Source of the DNA: Gemmataceae bacterium
GTDB lineage: Bacteria; Planctomycetota; Planctomycetia; Gemmatales; Gemmataceae
Reading direction: 5' to 3'
Length of the DNA: 64,000 nucleotides
Assembly (NCBI GenBank): GCA_019636445.1
Contig: JAHBXO010000020.1
Location: forward strand, 1-64,000
A program made the translations under genes and the position numbers. Below, piece after piece: positions 35,624 to 44,200 of this stretch. The notes beneath the pieces are model-generated. The model was not told where the DNA came from. It saw nothing but the letters and a program-made list of their open reading frames with translations, and searched no databases. Within the stretch, counting starts at the first letter, position 1. Each line of letters opens with the position of its first letter.

Positions 35624-36757
35624 ATGCGATTCACCCTCTCCCTGCTCCTGCTCGTCCTCGCATTGCCGCTCATCGCGGCGGGGCCCAAAGTGGATGTCGA
35701 ACCCTTCGGCAAACTCGCCGACGGCACGGCCGTCACGGCGCACACGCTCACCAACGAGGCCGGCGCCAAGGTCAAGATCATCGACTACGGCGCCATCGTC
35801 ACCGAGATCCACGTGCCGGACGCTTCGGGCAAACTCGGCGACGTCGCCCTCGGCTTCTCGAACATGGACGGCTACCTTAAGGGCCACCCATACTTCGGCT
35901 CGAACGCCGGGCGCTGCGCCAACCGGATCGCGAAGGGGAAGTTCAAGCTCGACGGCAAGGAGTACACCCTCGCGACCAACAACGGCGAGAACCACCTGCA
36001 CGGCGGCAAGGAAGGCTTCGACAAGAAGATGTGGAAGGCCGGCGCTCCACTTGCTGTCGGTGCGGGCGGCGGGCCGACCATTTCCCTCACGTATGTGAGC
36101 AAGGACGGCGAGGAAGGCTATCCCGGCAATCTCACGGTGAAGGTGACCTACACGCTGACCAAGGACAACGCGCTGAAGGTGGAGTATCACGCAACGACTG
36201 ATAAGGCGACCGTCTGCAACGTGGCGCACCACAGCTACTTCAACCTCGGCGGCCACGCCAGCGGCGATATCCTCGGCCACGAAGTCGAGATCATGGCGAA
36301 GAACTACACGCCGACGGACGACACGCTCATTCCGACCGGCAAGATCGCGCCGGTGGCCGGCACGCCGTTCGACTTCACGAAGGCCGCGACGATCGGCGCC
36401 CGGATCAAGCAGATCGACGCGAAGCCGCAGGGCTACGACCTGAACTACGCGCTCGACGGCAAGGCCGGCGGCAAGCCGTTCCTTGCGGCGCGCGTCACGG
36501 AGCCGAAGAGTGGCCGCGTGATGGAAGTCTTCACCGACGAGCCAGGCCTGCAGTTCTACAGCGGCAACTTCCTCGACGGCACGAACACCGGCAAGGGCGG
36601 CCACGTCTACCAGCAGTACAACGGTTTCTGCATGGAAGCCCAGAAGTTCCCGGACGCGATCAACAAGATCGGCACGGACGGCTGGGCCTCGCCGGTGCTG
36701 AAACCGGGCGAGGAGTACAAGACGGTCACGATCTACAAGTTCGGCGTGAAGAAGTAA
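35624..36757 (+). CDS. Exported aldose 1-epimerase (mutarotase)
   Basis: Interconverts alpha and beta anomers of aldoses such as galactose or glucose. A signal peptide (MRFTLSLLLLVLALPLIAAG) makes it periplasmic, unlike cytoplasmic GalM. Family motifs are GAIVTEIHVPD, FGSNAGRCANRIAKGKF, NHLHGG, catalytic AHHSYFNLGG and the C-terminal GFCMEAQKFPDAIN, which carries the catalytic Glu. Length 377 residues. AGGA lies ahead of the ATG at 35624. It is divergent from the aldonate dehydratase and converges on an enolase-superfamily gene. Confidence 0.92.
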   Translation: MRFTLSLLLLVLALPLIAAGPKVDVEPFGKLADGTAVTAHTLTNEAGAKVKIIDYGAIVTEIHVPDASGKLGDVALGFSNMDGYLKGHPYFGSNAGRCANRIAKGKFKLDGKEYTLATNNGENHLHGGKEGFDKKMWKAGAPLAVGAGGGPTISLTYVSKDGEEGYPGNLTVKVTYTLTKDNALKVEYHATTDKATVCNVAHHSYFNLGGHASGDILGHEVEIMAKNYTPTDDTLIPTGKIAPVAGTPFDFTKAATIGARIKQIDAKPQGYDLNYALDGKAGGKPFLAARVTEPKSGRVMEVFTDEPGLQFYSGNFLDGTNTGKGGHVYQQYNGFCMEAQKFPDAINKIGTDGWASPVLKPGEEYKTVTIYKFGVKK

Positions 36758-36790
36758 GACGAAGAGAGTTTAGCCGCAGATGAAAGGCAC

Positions 36791-36838
36791 GATGAAAACA
36801 GGATCCGAAGAAAACAATTTTCGGCTCCTGTCTTCATC
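36791..36838. terminator. Hairpin between convergent mutarotase and enolase-superfamily genes
   Basis: Arms 36791-36809 and 36820-36838 pair over 19 bp with two mismatches and a 10-nt A-rich loop. It lies 34 bp after one stop codon and 19 bp after the other, so it can serve both genes. Confidence 0.6.
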
Positions 36839-36856
36839 CTGCCTTACATCCTGAGG

Positions 36857-38191
36857 TTACTTGGCTCCCAGTCCGGGGCCGTTCAAGATGGCGGTGTTCA
36901 TCGTGCCGTCGCGGATGGTGAAGACGCCCGGGAAGCGCTTGTCCCACGGTTCGTTCGCGATGGGGCAGTACTGGCGGCCGTTCGATTCGATGGCGGCTAC
37001 GCCAGGGATGTGCGCCGCAATCGCGGCCGAGTGAATCAGCGACGCACCGACACACGTGAGGTCTTGGACGCAGCGGAAGAGTTGGAAATGCTGGGCGGCG
37101 GCCGCGAGGAGCAGCGTTTGCGTCTGGCCTTTGCAGGCCTTGAAGGCGACACCGGTATAGCCCATCTTGCGAGCCAACAGCAGCGATTCCAGATCGAGCA
37201 GCGATTCGTCGATCACTACCGGCTTCACCTTCGCCGCGTCGTGCATCCGGTTCGCGGGGTTCGCCTTCAGGTCGCGGGCCGTCGGTTGTTCCACATACTG
37301 GATGCGGTCGAAGGCTCGCGGCGATTCCGACTTGACTCTCAATAACACGTCGAGCAGATACGCCACGTTCTGGCAGCGTTCGTTGAAGTCGAGCGAGTAG
37401 AAGTAGCTTCGCGTGCCGTCCGTCTCCTCCGCGATGCGGTTGACGCCGAGGACGCGGGCCACGTCCCAGCCGGCGTCGTCGCCGTTGAGCTTGATCTTCA
37501 GGTGCGTCAATCCGTCGCGCAGGATCCATTCGCCGAGTGTTTCGGGCAGGCCGTCGCCGACGGGCGTCTTCACATCGGCTGGCGTCAGCGGGTCAAGCGC
37601 GCCGACAAGGTGGTACAGCGGCATCCGCGCCTGCGGTTTCGACGCGATGAACTGCGACAGGTGCAATCCTGTGAATTCCGAACCGAGGAAGTGGTCGAGG
37701 TTCTGCGGCAGGAAGTCGCGGCTGCAAGTCTGAAAACTGTTTCGCCCATGGACCTTGCCGTACGCGTCGTGCAGGGCCGCGTCGAACGACGAGGCGACGA
37801 CGAGCGCCGCCAGCGCCGGCATCGGCTCCGGGAGGTCGGGCTGTTCCGCCGCGAGCCGCAGGATGCGCGGTTCCAACTCGTGACCGATCGCGACCGGGTG
37901 TCCGGCTTCGCCATGGTTCGCATACACGCCGACGAGCGACTCCGCCAGCCGCTTCATCGCGGCGAGCGTCTGGTCGTACTTCAGCACCTTGCTCGGCCAC
38001 GCCCAGACATTGCCGAGCGGCATCGAACCGAATCCGACCGCCGTTTTTCCGTCGAGGGATTCCACGTCCATCTCGGCATTGAGGAGTGTCGCACGGTCGA
38101 GCGCGACGCCGCCGAACTTGATCGGCGTGCGGTAGAGGAAGTCCTCGTAGGCGAAGCGGACGTTCTTGATGCGGATGTCGGTGGCGGGCAT
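36857..38191 (-). CDS. Enolase-superfamily enzyme (mandelate racemase/muconate lactonizing type)
   Basis: A 444-residue enzyme that abstracts an alpha-proton from a carboxylate with Mg2+ bound. Visible catalytic elements are the KxK motif (HLKIKLNGDD), metal ligands in YSLDFNE, QYVEQPT and VVIDESLLD, and a second-base Lys in FKACKGQ, an arrangement like the muconate lactonizing/dipeptide epimerase subgroup. It differs from the DxH-type enzyme at 8247. The C-terminus (IESNGRQYCPIANEPWDKRFPGVFTIRDG) is conserved-looking but unfamiliar. The ATG lies two bases after the stop of the TIR gene, so it may be translated from the same message. Substrate unknown. Confidence 0.85.
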   Translation of the reverse strand: MPATDIRIKNVRFAYEDFLYRTPIKFGGVALDRATLLNAEMDVESLDGKTAVGFGSMPLGNVWAWPSKVLKYDQTLAAMKRLAESLVGVYANHGEAGHPVAIGHELEPRILRLAAEQPDLPEPMPALAALVVASSFDAALHDAYGKVHGRNSFQTCSRDFLPQNLDHFLGSEFTGLHLSQFIASKPQARMPLYHLVGALDPLTPADVKTPVGDGLPETLGEWILRDGLTHLKIKLNGDDAGWDVARVLGVNRIAEETDGTRSYFYSLDFNERCQNVAYLLDVLLRVKSESPRAFDRIQYVEQPTARDLKANPANRMHDAAKVKPVVIDESLLDLESLLLARKMGYTGVAFKACKGQTQTLLLAAAAQHFQLFRCVQDLTCVGASLIHSAAIAAHIPGVAAIESNGRQYCPIANEPWDKRFPGVFTIRDGTMNTAILNGPGLGAK

Positions 38192-38193
38192 AC

Positions 38194-38817
38194 CTAGCTC
38201 TCGGTAGGCTTCTGATAAATCGAGTTTGGTTCGAATCGTGTGACTCGATTTTTAAGGCCATTACCCGTATCGATCAGTTCTCGAAATCGCTTGTCCGTGC
38301 GCGTTAAACTTCGGAAATGTCCAGCAAGCCGTTCTTCACTTGTCAAGAACTCTGCGATACGATCAGCGGCCCAATCGATTCGATTCAATGACTTCTCGTT
38401 TTGAAAAAATGGACCACGATCAAGCAGTGTTCTCCACGCGCTGCGATGCAACCCCGGATCGTCACGCGAAACGAAGAACAGGGGCAATAGAACGTGCAGC
38501 AACTCCCCGCCGGGATGTACGAGGTTTCCTTGCACGATCTCCGAGTATGCCATTTCGATCGCGCACCAACCGCGAGCGTTTTTCAAAAGGTTCGGCGTCA
38601 AGAAAATGACGACATGGCGACAAGATAATATCCCGTTCCTGAGCGAGGAGCGCGAATCGCTCCCGTAAGGATAATCGTGGCGGTCGATCCACGGCTCGAT
38701 ATCGAGTTTCTTGAGACGGCGATAGACCGGCAATACGAGATCGGGTTGGTCTTCCCCGCTGTGCGAAAGAAAGACATGGTGCGTGCATCTCGGAAACGAC
38801 CGGATCGTCCAAAACAC
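38194..38817 (-). CDS. TIR-domain protein
   Basis: A 207-residue protein starting with a GTG at 38817, preceded by GAGGA at suitable spacing. Residues about 13-110 form a TIR domain: HHVFLSHSGED at strand A, IEPWIDRHDYPYGSD in the BB-loop region, CRHVVIFLTPNLLKN, and the signature RGWCAIEMAYSEI in which Glu88 fits the catalytic glutamate of NAD-cleaving TIR enzymes (WCxxE). The C-terminal 90 residues are helical and unrecognised (DWAADRIAEFLTSEERLAGHF). Bacterial TIR proteins often deplete NAD in anti-phage defence or make cyclic ADP-ribose signals. A small winged-helix-like gene lies 9 bp upstream and an enolase-superfamily gene 2 bp downstream. Confidence 0.82.
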   Translation of the reverse strand: MFWTIRSFPRCTHHVFLSHSGEDQPDLVLPVYRRLKKLDIEPWIDRHDYPYGSDSRSSLRNGILSCRHVVIFLTPNLLKNARGWCAIEMAYSEIVQGNLVHPGGELLHVLLPLFFVSRDDPGLHRSAWRTLLDRGPFFQNEKSLNRIDWAADRIAEFLTSEERLAGHFRSLTRTDKRFRELIDTGNGLKNRVTRFEPNSIYQKPTES

Positions 38818-38826
38818 GGTCGATCC

Positions 38827-39264
38827 TCACCAATTGATCGGAGGAAGTTCCGGAACTTCCACTCGCGGTGCCTCGCGACCGGATAATTGCGCGATCAGGG
38901 CTTCTCCGAGATCGGTTGGAACAAACCTGACGGCCCCGGACCAGTCACCCGCTGGCGGTTCGATGAATCCACTATCTTCCAAGCGTTGCAAGGCCAACAA
39001 AAATTCATCTCGTTTCATCCGCCGATGCGCGGTCAACTCGGGTTTATCGTGGTCATCAAAATCGAATGGGAATCGTCGTGAATCGACGACGGACTCCTGA
39101 TTGTAAAAGTAATTCCATAAACTCGCTTCGTTGACAGAGTCGCGATACTGGCGAAACGGGTCGATCTTGTGGATCGCACCGAGAATTTCCCGGTAAACTT
39201 TGGGAAGTTTCGACGCGTATTCACGAATCTGCTCTTCAGACGGCAACGGCTTCGTCTTGGTCAT
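38827..39264 (-). CDS. Small winged-helix-like protein upstream of the TIR gene
   Basis: A 145-residue soluble protein I cannot assign to a family. Its ATG at 39264 has a strong GGAGG site. The pattern suggests a winged helix: LPKVYREILGAIHKI (helix 1), RRMKRDEFLLALQRLEDSGFIEPP (helix 3), and a hairpin wing ending RFVPTDLGEALIAQL, like MarR-type folds. The middle (NYFYNQESVVDSRRFPFDFDDHDKPEL) is acidic. It heads a leftward unit with the TIR gene 9 bp away. It could be a regulator or a sensor/partner of the TIR effector. Confidence 0.6.
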   Translation of the reverse strand: MTKTKPLPSEEQIREYASKLPKVYREILGAIHKIDPFRQYRDSVNEASLWNYFYNQESVVDSRRFPFDFDDHDKPELTAHRRMKRDEFLLALQRLEDSGFIEPPAGDWSGAVRFVPTDLGEALIAQLSGREAPRVEVPELPPINW

Positions 39265-39326
39265 ACCTTTTCCCTCCGCGTACTTTATATCCTATTCCAG
39301 ACTGGAAATCAGGGCTAATTGAATCG

Positions 39327-40064
39327 ATGACTATCCCTGATTGGCAACTTCCGCCCGGCGTCGATCGCGGGTTGTGGGACTACCTGCACAGCGACGACAT
39401 GGTCGCGAACTACGATGCCCAGATGGCGATCGCGCCACTCGCCGCGGCCGACGTGCGGTTCTGCGAACTCATCTTCGACTCGCCCGGCCGCGTCGTCGAC
39501 CTCGGCTGCGGCACCGGGCGGCTCGCGAAGCGGATGATCGAACGCGGCCACCAATACGTCGGCATCGATCTCTCGGACGAAATGCTCGCGGCCGCCCGCG
39601 AGGCCAACCCCGCCGCGGAATTCCGGAACGCGAACCTCGTCGACCTCCTTGGCATTCCGGACGCTAGCTTCGATTGGGCCGCGTGCCTCTTCAGCACTCT
39701 CGGCATGATCCGCGGCGACGAAAACCGACGGGCCGCACTGCGGACGTTCCACCGAATCCTGAAGCCCGGCGGCGCGGTCGTGCTGCACGTCCACAACCGC
39801 TGGTTCCACGGCCTGGGTCTGCGCCTGTTCTCGAGCGCCGACAAAACCATGCCCCAGGCCTACGGCGGCGCTCCACTCACGCTCCGCCACTACGCGAAGC
39901 GCGAGATCGTTCGGGATCTCGCGAGCGCCGGTTTCGTCGTGGAAATGATCGAGCCCGTCGGTCGGGGGACGGACGGGCTCCTTGGATCGAGTTGGCTGCT
40001 TCCGGCTTTCCGCGCCTACGGCTACCTGATCGCGGCGCGGAAGCCTTCGTTCAAGGCGATGTGA
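39327..40064 (+). CDS. Class I SAM-dependent methyltransferase
   Basis: A 245-residue methyltransferase with the usual Rossmann motifs: motif I VVDLGCGTGRLAKRM at about 56-70, the acidic YVGIDLSDEML, motif II around FDWAACLFSTLGMI and motif III ILKPGGAVVLHVHN. The C-terminal half (KTMPQAYGGAPLTLRHYAKREIVRDLASAGF) resembles UbiE/menaquinone-like relatives, but the acceptor is unknown. It is divergent from the winged-helix/TIR unit by 62 bp and its 3-prime end overlaps the convergent Cys-rich gene by 14 bp. Confidence 0.88.
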   Translation: MTIPDWQLPPGVDRGLWDYLHSDDMVANYDAQMAIAPLAAADVRFCELIFDSPGRVVDLGCGTGRLAKRMIERGHQYVGIDLSDEMLAAAREANPAAEFRNANLVDLLGIPDASFDWAACLFSTLGMIRGDENRRAALRTFHRILKPGGAVVLHVHNRWFHGLGLRLFSSADKTMPQAYGGAPLTLRHYAKREIVRDLASAGFVVEMIEPVGRGTDGLLGSSWLLPAFRAYGYLIAARKPSFKAM

Positions 40065-40953
40065 ACGGCCGGGCGATCGGGTTCATGGCCGGCTCCACCG
40101 CCTTTGCCGGTACCACCGTGCTCGGAGCCGGCGGATAATTCGCGTAGATCGGCGTCCAGCCGCCCATCACGGGATGCGGCTTCGCCCCCGCGACCGGCCC
40201 CGCAACCGAAGTTTCCCCGCTCGGGCACGCACCGGTATCACATTTCGTCTTGCCCAATTTCCTGCAGGTTCCGCAGGACAGGCCCGGCACCGGTTCCCGG
40301 TTCGGCCCGAGGTACGCCGTCGCCGGCGCATGGTATGGAGCGGGGCAAAGGATCGGCAGGATCTGTTCGTTGCACGGCTTCCAGCACAGCAGCGCCTTCA
40401 CTTTGTCGCATGCGGTGCCGACGCAGGCGAACCGTTTTGTCGGCATCGCATCCACCTTCGGGCACTCGACCGTCGGCCGCGTCGGGAGCAACTTCGAGAT
40501 GATGGGCTTCGCATACGAGGTTGGTGTCGGGCAGACGACAGATGTCGGGCACGCCACGGGAGCCGGGCACGCCTCGGGTGCGGGGCACGGCATGGCCACC
40601 GGGTTCACCGCCGGAGCGGGGCACGGCTCGTGAATGACGACGCGCACCATTGGAGTCGGACAGGTCGCGTCGCATGCCACGTTCGGCGTCGTGCCGCACA
40701 GCCAGTTCTTCAATCCCGACAGCACGCCCGGCTTCTTCACGCGGACCGCCGCACATGGATCGGTACACGCCGACGCCGGCTGGCAACTCACCGCCCACGC
40801 ACTGGCTACCGGCGGGTGCGATGGCACCGGCACGGCGGGCTGCGGTGTGGCCGGCACCTCATCGATCGGTTGCGGAGCGACGATCGGCAGTTCCGCGGCA
40901 ATCAGGAGCGACGGCAGGGCCAAGAGCATTCCGACGGCGATCCAGCGCGGCAT
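40051..40953 (-). CDS. Exported cysteine- and proline-rich protein
   Basis: A 300-residue protein with a signal peptide (MPRWIAVGMLLALPSLLIAA). The mature part has about 21 cysteines and many prolines, including a run of Cys-Pro-Ala-Pro units at about 110-145 (PCPAPEACPAPVACPTSVVCPTP) and paired motifs such as CVGTACDK, CWKPC, CGTCRK. No known domain is recognised. Cys-rich exported proteins are frequent in planctomycetes, whose cell walls contain disulfide-rich protein, so an envelope role is plausible but unproven. Confidence 0.7.
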   Translation of the reverse strand: MPRWIAVGMLLALPSLLIAAELPIVAPQPIDEVPATPQPAVPVPSHPPVASAWAVSCQPASACTDPCAAVRVKKPGVLSGLKNWLCGTTPNVACDATCPTPMVRVVIHEPCPAPAVNPVAMPCPAPEACPAPVACPTSVVCPTPTSYAKPIISKLLPTRPTVECPKVDAMPTKRFACVGTACDKVKALLCWKPCNEQILPILCPAPYHAPATAYLGPNREPVPGLSCGTCRKLGKTKCDTGACPSGETSVAGPVAGAKPHPVMGGWTPIYANYPPAPSTVVPAKAVEPAMNPIARPFTSP

Positions 40954-41290
40954 GGCGGCTCCCCGAAAGGTGAAGTCTCGTGTATGCCCCTTTCTTCGGA
41001 CGCCCCGCCAGCCGAGCCGCGCCGATTCTGCGGCCGCGACAACCCGAACGCCGCGACGAAGCCGGACGACCGGCAGACTTTCCCCGGCTTGCCGGGATTA
41101 CCAAACGAAACGGCCCGCGGCGAGCGCCGCGAGCCGGAAATTGTGGCGAACTCGAATTGGAGCTGTTCTCGATTTGATATAGCGAACTCGGGTTAGCCCG
41201 ACGCGCCAGCGAGGGCGATGGCATCGGCCCTCGCTGGCGCGTCGGGCTAACGGTCTCTTTGATCTTCGCTACACCATTTCTGGACTTGCT
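40954..41290. other. Intergenic region with a terminator hairpin
   Basis: 337 bp without a credible gene, between two leftward genes. The right part (41192-41251) is a long hairpin, described separately. The rest should hold the promoter of the Cys-rich protein gene; I see only a small GC palindrome near 41117-41132 (CGCGGCG/CGCCGCG) and no clear -35/-10. Confidence 0.4.
41192..41251. terminator. 25-bp perfect hairpin downstream of the giant gene
   Basis: Arms 41192-41216 and 41227-41251 are exactly complementary with a 10-nt loop. It starts 40 bp after the stop of the leftward 1919-residue protein gene. Its ends (GTTAGCCCGA.../...TCGGGCTAAC) and core (AGCGAGGGC) recall the hairpin at 33544-33597, suggesting a dispersed repeat family used as terminators. 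Confidence 0.7.
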
Positions 41291-44200
41291 CTAGCCGACG
41301 AACACGCCGCCGTTGAAGTCCGGCAGTCCGTCCATGCCGATGAACTGCGGATCCGTCACGGTCGGCGAGAGGTTCTTGCCGAGGTAGGTGCGGATCGCGT
41401 CGCTGCCGCCGACCACCGTGCGGATGTCGGCGAGGTTGTCGCCGTCGATATCCTTCACCGCGACGCGGACTCCCGTGCGGGAGTTCGGGTCGCCGGCGAA
41501 GAAGTTCGCGAGCGGGTTGAGCGTGGCACCCTTCGAGGCGATCAGGGTTTGGGCGTCGAAGACCGTGACGCGCGGGCCGCCGCTGGGGCCGCCGCTGGCC
41601 ACGATGTCCGCGAAGCCGTCGCCGTTCACATCGCCAACGGCGACGAACACGCCATCGCGAAGGGTTTGTTCGAAGGCGAAGAAATCGTTGAACAGCACGG
41701 CGCGAGTGGTCTTGAGGGTCGTACCGTCGATGGCGGAGACGCGCGGCCCGCCGTCACGGCCCGCGGCGACGACGAGGTCGCCGGTGCCGTCGCCGTTCAC
41801 GTCGCCGATCGCCGTGCGGGCACCCCCGCGGAAGTTCGGATCGTCGATGCCGAAGAAGTCGGCGATCTGCGTGAAGGTCGCGCCGTCGAAGATACGGACA
41901 CGCGGGCCGCCGCCGACGTCGGGGCTGATGACGATGTCGGCCTTGCCGTCGCCGTTCAGGTCGCCGGTGGAGACGAACACGCCGCCGGTGAAGCTGGCTT
42001 CGAACGGGGCGATGCTGAACAATTCGCTGCCGTCCTTGCCGCTGAGCACGCGCACGAGGCTCGCACCACCGGGGCCGGAGCCGACCACCACATCTTCGAT
42101 GCCGTCGCCATCCACGTCGCCGGAGGCCACGCGGACGCCGCCATTGAACGCGGCCGAGAGCGCCGTGGACGACACCTGATTGCCGTTCGCATCCACGACG
42201 CGGACGACCGGGGGCACGCCATCGGAGCCGATCGCGCCGTTCGGCGTGCCGACGAGCAGCGGGTTCTGCGGCGGGGCCACGTCGTCGTTGAGGATCGTGC
42301 CGATCCCTTGGGCGTCGCCGATGGTGGAGTTCGTGGCACCGGAGAGTTGCACGAAGAACGTCTCGTCATTCTCGACGTCCGTGTCGCCGGTGACCGCCAC
42401 GGTCGCGGTCATCGTCGTATCGCCCGGATTGAACGTGAGCGTCGTCCCAACGATTGCGCCGAAGTCGGAGCCGGCCATCGCCGTGTTGTCGACCGTGGCG
42501 ACGCTTACCTGCGCCGGCAGTTCGGCCGCGCCGGTCAGCGTGACGGTGAAGGTGTAATTCGTCGAGCCGGAATTCCCTTCCGACAGTGCGACGTCATCGA
42601 TGCTGAAGACTGGCGCCGTGTCGTCGTTGAGGATGGTGCCGGTGCCGGTGCCCGCGAGGATCGTGGCCCCGTCCGGCAGAGACAACACGACGGTGAAGGT
42701 CTCATCGGTCGAGAAGGCCACGTCGCCGTTGACCGTCACGAGGACCGTCTTGGTCGTTTCGCCCGGCAGGAACGAGAGGACATCGATCACAGCGGTGTAA
42801 TCGCTCCCCGCGGTCGCGGTGCCGTCGACGGTGTCGACCGCCGCGGTGACGGTCAGACCGCTCGGCGCCGAGAGCGTGACAGTGAAGGTGAAGGTCGTGC
42901 TTCCGGAGTCGCCTTCGGCGAGGGTCACGCTATCGATCGAGAGCGTCGGCATCGCATCGTCGTTGGTGATGGTCACCTGCGCGCTCGAAGCCGCGCCGAT
43001 GACGCCGCCGTTGGTCGCGCCACCCAGGATGGCGGTGAACATCTCGTCGTCTTCGAAGGTTGCGTCCTGCGTCACCGGAACGGAAACGGTCGCCGTCGTC
43101 TGGCCATCGGCGAAAGTGACGACGATCGGCGTGTCGTCGAAGTCCGATCCCGGGGTCGCGGTGCCTTCGGCGTAGGAGACGGTGACACTGAGTTCGCCGG
43201 CGCTGCCACCGGTGCGGACGAGCGTCAGTTCGGCCGTCGGGCCGGCTTCCGAAACCGAGAAGTTCAGGTCGCCGAATTCGACGATGCCCGTCGGCGTATT
43301 CGCCGTCGTGAGCGCCGAGAGGGCCGTCGGGCTATCGCCGAGCAGGATCGCTTCGCCGGTGGCGAGGTTGATCGAATAGAGGCTGGACACGCCGCCGACG
43401 GTCAGCGCGGCGAAGGCCGTACCCGACGTCACCGGCGCGCTGCCGGAGGACACGCGCACGTTCGACGGGATGTTGAAGCCGTTCACCTCCGTGAAGTCGA
43501 GGGGGCTGCCGCCGAGCGTGATCGGGATCGGGTTCGACTGCGTGCCGTCGTTCGGCGGGTTCTGGATGTACAGCGAGTCGGTGTCGCCATCCAGTGTGTA
43601 CTGGGTCGTCGGGCCGGTCTTGGACACCTGACCGAAGGAATTCGTGTACGCCGTCGCCGAGATGCCCGTCGCGCCGCTGCCGTTGATGAAACCGTCCGGC
43701 TGATTGCCCGCCGCGACCATATCGTTGTCGACCGGCAAACCGTTGATCGGATTGGCGCGGGCGTTCAACCCGGCGCTGTTCGTGATGCGGATGCGGTCGA
43801 CGGTCGGGTTGAAGTCGAAGCCGTAGCCGGTCGTCGCCGGATCGGCGAAGTCGATCGTACCGCCCATCGCGTCGACGTAGGCGATCGCGCTGGAACCGAG
43901 CGACACGGTCGCGCCCGTCTGCGGGTCGATCCGGTAGATCGTTCCGGTGTCCTTCGCGCCGTCGATGCCGAGGCCAAAGAGTTGGCCAGTCTGCGGGCGG
44001 AAGTCGATGCCGACCAGCGTCTCGCCGGCGACGATATTGCCAAGAGTGACAATGAACGGATTCTCGACATTGTTGCTCAGCGACCGCACCAGGAATTTAC
44101 CCGTGGCATCCAGCGCGATGTACGGCGTCGCGCCGAGGTCGCTCTGGAAAGCGACGCTTGTCACGGTCGCCGGCGTCGTGCCGATGGGGCCGACGGATGT

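Noticed and set aside
38194..39264. Idea that the TIR pair is a full Thoeris system
   Set aside because: Thoeris needs ThsA with a SIR2/SLOG or related effector; the neighbour here is a small winged-helix-like protein and no SLOG or SIR2 motif is present.
40980..41177. Possible 65-codon gene in the gap upstream of the Cys-rich protein gene
   Set aside because: No ribosome site, Arg/Pro-rich low-complexity product and overlap with the likely promoter region.
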